From Rhodobacteraceae bacterium HLUCCO18 (lineage in GTDB: Bacteria > Pseudomonadota > Alphaproteobacteria > Rhodobacterales > Rhodobacteraceae), in the NCBI GenBank assembly GCA_001314805.1, contig LJSY01000026.1, positions 1 through 60,050 of the forward strand: DNA of 60,050 nucleotides, read 5' to 3'. A program made the translations under genes and the position numbers. The notes under the pieces were generated by a model. The model did no database searches and had not been told where the DNA came from. It was given only the letters and a program-made list of their open reading frames with translations. Below, one piece after another: positions 54,303 to 60,050 of the stretch; within the stretch, counting starts at the first letter, position 1, and each line of letters opens with the position of its first letter.

Positions 54303-55370
54303 ATGGTCACATACATCATCCGGCGACTGGTCCTCGCGGTCCCGGCCCTGATCTTCATCAGCTTCATCATCTTCATGATCGTGAAGCTGTCGCCCTCGGA
54401 CCCGACCGCGAACCTGCCCCTCACAATTCCGCCGGAGGTGCGCGAACAGATCCGCGAAAGCCTCGGCGTGAACGAACCGCTGGTGGGGCAATACCTGCGC
54501 TGGGCGCGGATGATGTTCATCACCGAACCGCTGATCATGCTGGAGGACGCGCTGTGTTCGCAGGACCGCCTGCCCGGCCGCGTGCTGCCCGATGGCTGCT
54601 GGCAGATCGTGCCGCCGGACACGTCGCGCATCATCAGCTACCAGACGCGCAGCCCCGTCTTCGACCTGATCGCCGTCTCGCTGCCACAGACACTGTGGGT
54701 GGTGGGCACCTCCTACATCATCGGCATCCTGATCGGCGTGCCGCTGGGCATCATCTCGGCCTACAAGCAGTATTCCGTGACCGATCAGGCCGCGACCTTC
54801 TTTTCCATGGTCGGCTTCTCGATCCCGACCTTCTTCACCGGAACCATGGCGATCATCATCTTCTCGGTCTGGACGCCCACGGACGCGTGGTGGTGGCTGC
54901 CATCGAGTTACACCACGACGCATGTCGTCAATGACTGGGACAGCTTCGTCTTTCAGCTTCGGCAGATGATCCTGCCGATGATGGTGCTGGGCCTCTACAA
55001 CGCCGCGCAGATCAGCCGCTACATGCGCGCCTCCATGCTCGACAACCTGCAGCAGGACTACGTGCGCACGGCCCGCGCCAAGGGCATGGGCGAACGCGTC
55101 GTGGTTCTGCGCCATGTCCTGCGCAACTCGCTGATCCCCGTCGTCACGGTCATCGCGCTCAACGTGCCGGCGGTCTTCGGTGGCGCGCTGATCACCGAGC
55201 AGGTCTTTCGCGTCAACGGCATCGGCTACCAGCTGATCCAGGCGATCCGGGGGGCAGACGTGCCAATGGTGCAGACCATCAGCTTCATCTTCGCTGTGCT
55301 CGTCGTGACGTTCAACCTGATCGCGGATGTCCTCTACGGCATCCTTGACCCGAGGATCCGCTATGACTGA
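54303..55370 (+). CDS. Peptide ABC transporter permease, DppB-like
   Basis: A 355-aa inner-membrane permease with about six membrane segments. The start VTYIIRRLVLAVPALIFISF is typical of DppB/OppB. The EAA-loop region is YVRTARAKGMGERVVVLRHV, followed by the GGALITEQVF helix. Residues about 80-125 form a longer periplasmic insertion with two cysteines (in LCSQDR and DGCWQ). It is 130 bases after the binding-protein gene and overlaps the next permease start by eight bases, so the pair is co-translated. Confidence 0.93.
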   Translation: MVTYIIRRLVLAVPALIFISFIIFMIVKLSPSDPTANLPLTIPPEVREQIRESLGVNEPLVGQYLRWARMMFITEPLIMLEDALCSQDRLPGRVLPDGCWQIVPPDTSRIISYQTRSPVFDLIAVSLPQTLWVVGTSYIIGILIGVPLGIISAYKQYSVTDQAATFFSMVGFSIPTFFTGTMAIIIFSVWTPTDAWWWLPSSYTTTHVVNDWDSFVFQLRQMILPMMVLGLYNAAQISRYMRASMLDNLQQDYVRTARAKGMGERVVVLRHVLRNSLIPVVTVIALNVPAVFGGALITEQVFRVNGIGYQLIQAIRGADVPMVQTISFIFAVLVVTFNLIADVLYGILDPRIRYD

Positions 55371-56316
55371 TCGTCCCAACATTACCGCAACCTCGGGCGC
55401 GACGCCCGCCGGCGCGGCGCCCATGATCCTTTCCGATGCGCCCCGAAGCCAATGGGCCGACGCGTGGTATCAGTTCCGGCATCACCGCGGCGCGATGGCG
55501 GGCATGTTCTGTTTCTTCGCGATCATCCTGTTCGTGACCGTGGGCCCGTATATCTGGACGGTCGACCCCGGCGCGCTCGACACGCGCAACCGCTTCGCCG
55601 GTCCCAGCCCCGCGCATCCGATGGGGACAATGCAGCTGGGGCAGGACGTCATGGCGCAGGTCATGTTCGGAGGGCGCATCTCGCTTGCCGTCGGCCTCGT
55701 GGCGATGTTCATCACGCTGTTGCTGGGAACGCTCATCGGCGTGCTCGCAGGGTTCTTCAAATCGCTCGACGGTATCCTCATGCGGCTGACGGACCTGTTC
55801 CTCGCCCTGCCCGTCCTGCCGCTCCTGCTGGTCATCATCATGCTCTTCCGCGAGCCTCTGAGCCAGCGTTTCGGGACAGAGGCCGGGATCTTCATCCTCA
55901 TGGTGACGGTCATCGGCCTCACGTCCTGGATGCCGGTGGCCCGCATCGTGCGCGGCGACATCCTTGCCATCAAGGAACGCGAGTTCGTCCTCGCGGCCCG
56001 GTCCATCGGCACACCCCCGCCACGGCTGATCCTGCGGCACATCCTGCCCAACGTGCTCTCGCCGATCATGGTTTCGGGCACGCTTGCGGTGGCCAACGCC
56101 ATCATCACCGAATCGGCGCTGAGCTATCTCGGCCTCGGCTTTCCGTCGGACTTCCCGACCTGGGGCAAGATCCTGATCGACGCGGTACAATACACCGAGC
56201 GCGCGCCTTGGATGGTGATCTTTCCCGGCGTCCTGATCTCGCTGACGGTGCTGAGCGTGAACTACATGGGCGACGGCATGCGCGACGCGCTCGACCCGCG
56301 CATTCGGGGCCGCTGA
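55363..56316 (+). CDS. Peptide ABC transporter permease, DppC-like
   Basis: A 317-aa inner-membrane permease. A cytoplasmic N terminus (about 1-45) precedes the first helix (MFCFFAIILFVTVGPYIW). It has HPMGTMQLGQDVMAQV, the typical DppC/OppC lead-in to the permease core, and the EAA-loop FVLAARSIGTPPPRLILRHI. The NAIITESALSYLGLG segment and the C-terminal DALDPRIRGR are family hallmarks. ATG 55363 overlaps the end of the DppB-like gene by eight bases. With the divergent fused ATPase it makes the full importer core. Confidence 0.93.
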   Translation: MTDRPNITATSGATPAGAAPMILSDAPRSQWADAWYQFRHHRGAMAGMFCFFAIILFVTVGPYIWTVDPGALDTRNRFAGPSPAHPMGTMQLGQDVMAQVMFGGRISLAVGLVAMFITLLLGTLIGVLAGFFKSLDGILMRLTDLFLALPVLPLLLVIIMLFREPLSQRFGTEAGIFILMVTVIGLTSWMPVARIVRGDILAIKEREFVLAARSIGTPPPRLILRHILPNVLSPIMVSGTLAVANAIITESALSYLGLGFPSDFPTWGKILIDAVQYTERAPWMVIFPGVLISLTVLSVNYMGDGMRDALDPRIRGR

Positions 56317-56335
56317 ACCCTACCGCAGGGGTATC

Positions 56336-57841
56336 TCAGAACAGGGAGCCCTGGTCGGGCGGCGTGTCCGTCGCGCTCTTGCGGCGCGGGGCCGCCGGCA
56401 CGGGCCGGTCCGTGGGCGCCACGGCCAGCTTGCCATCGGCGAACTCGATCTGGAGACGCGCCGCGCCTTGCGCCGCCGCCACGCGCGTCGCCACATGCTC
56501 TCCGGCGTAAACCACGGCATAACCCCGCTGCAACGTCGCCTCATAGCCCAGTGTGGTATGCAACCGCTCCAACGACGAGAGCCTTTCGCGCCGCCGCGCC
56601 AGACCGTCGGTCACGGCCCGGCCGCCGCGCCGGACAACCTCCGCCAGGCGGTCCCGCTCCTTGATACTGCGGTTGCGAAGCACCGAGGGCCGCAACTGGC
56701 CAGCGATTCGCCCCAGCTCCAGCCGCCGCCTGGCCACCGCCCGTTCCAACGCAGGCTCCAGCCGCCCGGACAATTGATCGAGCTTGCTCCGCCGCACCTG
56801 CGCCGCCTGCCGCAACGCGGGGCCGAGTTGCAGGATGGCACGGTCGAGCCTTTGACGCGGCATGTCGAGCAGCGCCTCCGGCCGCGGCAGGCCGCGCGAC
56901 AGATCGCCCAGCCGTTGCCGCCGCGTCGCGACCCCCTGCCGTGCGGCGCGCGTCATGTAACCGTCCTGCTGCCGAAGCCGGTTCAGAAGGTCCATGCGCA
57001 CCGGCACCGCCATCTCTGCCGCCGCCGTGGGCGTCGGTGCCCGCCGGTCCGAGGCATGGTCGATCAGCGTCGTGTCGGTCTCGTGGCCCACGGCGGAGAT
57101 CAACGGAATGGCACTCTCTGCGGCGGCGCGCACCACTGCCTCCTCGTTGAACCCCCAGAGGTCCTCGAGACTGCCGCCCCCGCGCGCCACGATCAGCACA
57201 TCGGGACGAGGGATCGGCCCGCCCTCCGGCAGCGCGTTGAAGCCGCGAATTGCGCGCGCCACCTCCGGCGCGCAGGCCGCGCCCTGCACCGCGACGGGCC
57301 AGATCAGCACGTGGCGCGGAAACCGGTCGCGCAGCCGATGCAGGATGTCGCGGATCACCGCGCCCGACGGCGAGGTCACCACCCCGATGACGTCGGGCAG
57401 GAACGGCAGAGGCGCCTTGCGGGCCTCGTCGAACAACCCCTCCGCGGCCAGTGCTGTGCGGCGTCGCTCCAGCATGGCCATCAGCGCCCCCGCCCCGGCC
57501 GGAACGAGGTCCTCGATCACCAGCTGGTACTTGGATTGCCCCGGGAAGGTGGTGAGCCGCCCTGTGGCCACGACCTCCATCCCCTCCTCAGGCGCATGGG
57601 CGAGACGCCCTGCGACACCCTTCCAGATCACCGAGGCCAGAACGCTGCGGTCGTCCTTCAGGTCGAGATAGACATGCCCCGAGCGCGGCAGCGACAGACG
57701 GCCGATCTCGCCGCGCACGCGGACGCGTGCGAAGTTGCCTTCGATCGTGCGCTTGACCGCACCCGATATCTCGGAGACGGAATATTCCGGCGTATTGCCG
57801 GGAACGGCCCCGCCCGGCTCGTCGTCGATCAGATCGTCCAT
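56336..57841 (-). CDS. xseA: Exodeoxyribonuclease VII large subunit
   Basis: Large subunit of the single-strand-specific exonuclease VII used in DNA repair. The protein is 501 aa. An N-terminal OB-fold domain (about 18-115; YSVSEISGAVKRTIEGNFARV, GHVYLDLKDD) leads to the catalytic domain (about 130-330) with VVTSPSGAVIRDILHRL, IVARGGGSLEDLWGFNEE and SAVGHETDTTLIDHASDRRAPTP split across two strands. A long coiled-coil, arginine-rich region (about 330-440) follows. The partner xseB is not in the window. It converges on the DppC-like gene with 19 bases between. Confidence 0.95.
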   Translation of the reverse strand: MDDLIDDEPGGAVPGNTPEYSVSEISGAVKRTIEGNFARVRVRGEIGRLSLPRSGHVYLDLKDDRSVLASVIWKGVAGRLAHAPEEGMEVVATGRLTTFPGQSKYQLVIEDLVPAGAGALMAMLERRRTALAAEGLFDEARKAPLPFLPDVIGVVTSPSGAVIRDILHRLRDRFPRHVLIWPVAVQGAACAPEVARAIRGFNALPEGGPIPRPDVLIVARGGGSLEDLWGFNEEAVVRAAAESAIPLISAVGHETDTTLIDHASDRRAPTPTAAAEMAVPVRMDLLNRLRQQDGYMTRAARQGVATRRQRLGDLSRGLPRPEALLDMPRQRLDRAILQLGPALRQAAQVRRSKLDQLSGRLEPALERAVARRRLELGRIAGQLRPSVLRNRSIKERDRLAEVVRRGGRAVTDGLARRRERLSSLERLHTTLGYEATLQRGYAVVYAGEHVATRVAAAQGAARLQIEFADGKLAVAPTDRPVPAAPRRKSATDTPPDQGSLF

Positions 57842-57953
57842 GGCGCCACCTTAGCCGCCGCGCGCGCGTCCCGGAAGGTCTGCGATGCGGCATCCTCCGA
57901 CTTGTCTGTCCGGGGTGGGTCGGCTACGCCCAACGACGTCACAGGAGAGCGGC

Positions 57954-59219
57954 ATGAACATACTCATCCTCGGCGGCGGCGGGCGCGAACACGCGCTGGC
58001 CTGGGCCGTTCTGCAGAACCCGAAATGCGACCGCCTGATCGTCGCGCCCGGAAATGCGGGGATCGCTCAAATCGCGGAATGTTCGAATATCGATATTCTT
58101 GACAATACTGAAATCCTCGATTTCTGCGAAGAAAACAGTATTTCTTTCATTATCGTAGGACCAGAAGCTCCACTTGAAAACGGAGTTGTGGATATGTTGA
58201 CGGAGGCTGGCTTTCTGGCATTCGGACCCCGACAGGCCGCGGCACGCCTCGAAAGCTCCAAATCCTTCACCAAGGAAGTCTGCGACGCCTGCAGCGCACC
58301 CACCGCGGCCTGGGCCCGCTTCACCGAAGCCGCCGATGCCCACGCGTATATCGACCGGACAGGCGCGCCCATCGTGGTCAAGGCCGATGGTCTGGCCGCC
58401 GGCAAGGGGGTCATCGTGGCCATGTCCGAGCAGGAGGCCCATAACGCCATCGACGACATCCTCGGCGGCGCGTTCGGTGCCGCCGGCTCCTCCGTGGTGA
58501 TCGAGGAATTCATGGAGGGGGAGGAGGCCAGCCTCTTCGTCCTGTGCGACGGCACCGACACGCTCGTCGTGGGCACTGCACAGGATCACAAGCGCATCGG
58601 CGAGGGCGACACCGGCCCGAATACCGGCGGCATGGGCGCCTATTCACCCGCCCCGGTTCTCACCGACACCGTACTGGCGGCGGCGATGGACCAGATCGTG
58701 AATCCCACCATCGCCGAAATGGCGCGGCGCGGCACGCCCTACACGGGCGTCCTCTACGCGGGGCTGATGATCGAAGATGGCCGGCCCCGCCTTGTGGAAT
58801 ACAATGTCCGCTTCGGCGACCCCGAATGCCAGGTCCTGATGATGCGGCTGGGTGGCCAGGCGCTCGACCTGATGCTGGCCTGCGCGGAAGGCAAGCTTGC
58901 GGAAATGCGCGTCAACTGGGCCCCCGACCACGCGATGACCGTCGTTCTGGCGGCAAAGGGCTATCCCGAAACCACGGAAAAGGGCTCCGTCATCAAGGGC
59001 CTCGACGCACTTAAAGAAGACGCGTTTCACATGATGTTCCACGCCGGAACAGGGACGAGGGACGGCCAGGTCATCGCCACGGGCGGCCGCGTCCTCAACG
59101 CCACCGGGCGCGGCGCGACACTGCAGGAGGCCCGGGACCGCGCCTATGCGCTGGCCGATGCCGTGGACTGGCCCGATGGCGTCTTTCGCCGCGATATCGG
59201 ATGGCGCGCGCTTGGCTGA
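57954..59219 (+). CDS. purD: Phosphoribosylamine-glycine ligase
   Basis: Catalyses the second step of de novo purine synthesis, joining glycine to phosphoribosylamine with ATP. The protein is 421 aa. It begins MNILILGGGGREHALAWA. The ATP-grasp region has VVKADGLAAGKGVIVA and EEFMEGEEASLFVLCDG, then QDHKRIGEGDTGPNTGGMGAYSPAP. ATG 57954 follows AGGAGA. From about 58076 to 58215 the DNA becomes strikingly AT-rich; I counted 45 G/C in the 120 bases 58081-58200 (37.5%), although the frame and protein family are maintained. It ends in a palindrome shared with the convergent isomerase gene. Confidence 0.95.
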   Translation: MNILILGGGGREHALAWAVLQNPKCDRLIVAPGNAGIAQIAECSNIDILDNTEILDFCEENSISFIIVGPEAPLENGVVDMLTEAGFLAFGPRQAAARLESSKSFTKEVCDACSAPTAAWARFTEAADAHAYIDRTGAPIVVKADGLAAGKGVIVAMSEQEAHNAIDDILGGAFGAAGSSVVIEEFMEGEEASLFVLCDGTDTLVVGTAQDHKRIGEGDTGPNTGGMGAYSPAPVLTDTVLAAAMDQIVNPTIAEMARRGTPYTGVLYAGLMIEDGRPRLVEYNVRFGDPECQVLMMRLGGQALDLMLACAEGKLAEMRVNWAPDHAMTVVLAAKGYPETTEKGSVIKGLDALKEDAFHMMFHAGTGTRDGQVIATGGRVLNATGRGATLQEARDRAYALADAVDWPDGVFRRDIGWRALG

Positions 59220-59231
59220 GCCTCAGCCAAG
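59211..59231. terminator. Palindrome containing both stop codons of convergent purD and isomerase genes
   Basis: Arms CTTGGCTGAG (59211-59220) and its complement (59222-59231) flank one base. They include the purD stop (59217-59219) and the stop of the minus-strand isomerase gene (59223-59225). In RNA from either side it can fold into an 8-base-pair stem with a 5-base loop. Only three bases separate the two coding regions, so it probably serves as a shared bidirectional terminator. Confidence 0.55.
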
Positions 59232-59909
59232 CCAGCGCGCGTAATCCGACACCAGAAGATGCGTCGGCGCCTCGTCCTCGTCGATTTCAGCGAAGCGCCC
59301 GATGGGCTCGCGGAACCAGTTGTCGGTTTCGTCGTCATTGACGGTCGAGACCTCGCCGATCAACACATCCCCGCCCTCGCCCCAGAACGCGTGCCAGTCC
59401 CCCGGCATCAGCGTCACGCTTTCGCCGGGCGCGAGCATCAGAACCTCGCCGGGCGCGAAGTCCCGCGCGATCCCGTCGCAATGGACGGTTCCGCCCGCGT
59501 CGCCGTCGAAACTCCCGTCACTGGCCGAACCGAACAATTCGATGGCCAGCGTCGCGCCGCCGCGATTGATGATATCCTCGGCCTTGAGGTAGTGGCGATG
59601 CATCGGGCTGATCTGATCCTGCTTTGAAATCAGAAGCTTCTCGGCATAGCACATGCCCCCGCCCCGCTGCAGATCGGAAAGCCGCCCGTTGCGCAGGGTG
59701 AACAGGAACAAGCCCAGTTTCTCGAAATCCCCCTGCCCGTAATCGGTGGTGTCCCAGCCCATCCGCCCCGACACGATCCCGTCGATCTCGGCGCGGCGCG
59801 CCTGCATCTCCTCGGGCGTCCAATAGGCGAAGGGCGGCAGGACGAAGCCGAAAGAGCGAATGAAGTCATCCGCCTCGGCCATGATGGCGTTGATCTCGGA
59901 GCGTTTCAT
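59223..59909 (-). CDS. D-lyxose/D-mannose isomerase family protein (cupin)
   Basis: A 228-aa cupin-type sugar isomerase, the usual length of bacterial D-lyxose ketol-isomerases that interconvert D-lyxose with D-xylulose and D-mannose with D-fructose. The metal-binding cupin motifs are PMHRHYLKAEDIINRGG (about 102-118) and GDWHAFWGEGGDVLIGEVS (about 175-193), followed by NDDETDNWF. ATG 59909 (MKRSEINAIM) matches the family; the open frame reaches 59948. No sugar transporter or kinase is next to it. Confidence 0.88.
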   Translation of the reverse strand: MKRSEINAIMAEADDFIRSFGFVLPPFAYWTPEEMQARRAEIDGIVSGRMGWDTTDYGQGDFEKLGLFLFTLRNGRLSDLQRGGGMCYAEKLLISKQDQISPMHRHYLKAEDIINRGGATLAIELFGSASDGSFDGDAGGTVHCDGIARDFAPGEVLMLAPGESVTLMPGDWHAFWGEGGDVLIGEVSTVNDDETDNWFREPIGRFAEIDEDEAPTHLLVSDYARWLG

Positions 59910-59971
59910 GGCGACCTCCCTCACACTCGGCCGCACCATGTCCGGCATCGGTCGGGGAAGACAAGTCTTCC

Positions 59972-59993
59972 CTTCATCTTTCCGGAAATACGC
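59972..59993 (-). repeat. Dispersed 22-base intergenic element, copy 3
   Basis: Same element as at 9698 and 38033, on the minus strand, with CC in the two variable positions. It lies 63 bases upstream of the isomerase gene start, pointing toward it. Confidence 0.75.
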
Positions 59994-60008
59994 ACGCCCG
60001 AAGGGCGA

Positions 60009-60045
60009 CCGCGCTGTCCGGGGTTCGATACCCCGGACGGCGCGG
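60009..60045. repeat. Long hairpin at the window edge
   Basis: A stem of 16 base pairs (one G-T wobble) closes the 5-base loop TCGAT. The inner nine pairs, GTCCGGGGT with ACCCCGGAC, are perfect. It resembles a strong terminator or REP-type palindrome. The GGTTCGATACCC core mimics a tRNA T-arm, but no tRNA can be drawn around it. Confidence 0.6.
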
Positions 60046-60050
60046 CCTGC

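Noticed and set aside
60016-60038. tRNA 3' end (T-arm-like GGTTCGATACCC)
   Set aside because: No acceptor stem, anticodon arm or D-arm can be drawn on either strand; the stem extends to 16 pairs, which is not tRNA-like.

Overview
The window is GC-rich (roughly two-thirds G+C by eye), densely packed chromosomal DNA of an alphaproteobacterium, most likely a marine Rhodobacterales/Roseobacter-type organism. Pointers are a PutA without an N-terminal DNA-binding domain paired with an Lrp-type PutR, the bhc gene order, a fused allantoinase/OHCU decarboxylase, DUF3422 and DUF1178 proteins, HemP, and roseobacter-style intergenic palindromes. No rRNA, tRNA, CRISPR array, phage or insertion sequence is visible.

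Layout. 40-4138: proline catabolism (putA, with divergent putR). 4149-9628: the complete beta-hydroxyaspartate cycle (BHAC): IclR-type regulator bhcR, then divergent bhcA-bhcB-bhcC-bhcD, which turn two glyoxylate into oxaloacetate. 9740-12093: end of purine breakdown (allA, fused puuE-uraD, uraH), converging on bhcD; its last enzyme releases glyoxylate, the BHAC substrate. 12231-14840: fatty acyl-CoA ligase and a BASS-type transporter. 14913-30113: a 15-kb accessory block that I cannot match to a described pathway. It holds three related alpha/beta-hydrolase-like proteins, a formylglycine-generating enzyme, a cognate type I sulfatase with an RTX-like C-terminal half, two fusions of glycosyltransferase and methyltransferase (in opposite domain orders), one stand-alone methyltransferase and two more glycosyltransferases. 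It looks like a system for building or trimming a methylated, possibly sulfated surface glycan, and is the best candidate for something undescribed.

30120-45550: mostly housekeeping: DUF1178, Nudix, AcuC-like deacetylase, HemP, DUF2267, a flavin-type stress protein, proton-translocating transhydrogenase pntAB, an SDR, kynureninase, DUF3422, an acyl-CoA synthetase, a lipoprotein, moaA, a META-domain protein and a tyrosine phosphatase. 45594-56316: a divergent peptide-uptake and deacylation module. One arm has a fused dual ABC ATPase, an ArgE-like deacetylase and three tandem M20 amidohydrolases. The other has the binding protein, carrying a one-base frameshift, and two permeases. 56336-59909: xseA, purD (with a sharply AT-rich internal patch) and a D-lyxose/D-mannose isomerase.

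Intergenic DNA is unusually rich in structure: a REPIN-like inverted pair of GTAG-headed hairpins (7367-7439), two loci each with two adjacent perfect 20-22 bp palindromes (11679-11722 and 37127-37170), a 22-base element repeated three times (9698, 38033, 59972), operator-like palindromes in the bhcR-bhcA gap, and hairpins at several gene ends.
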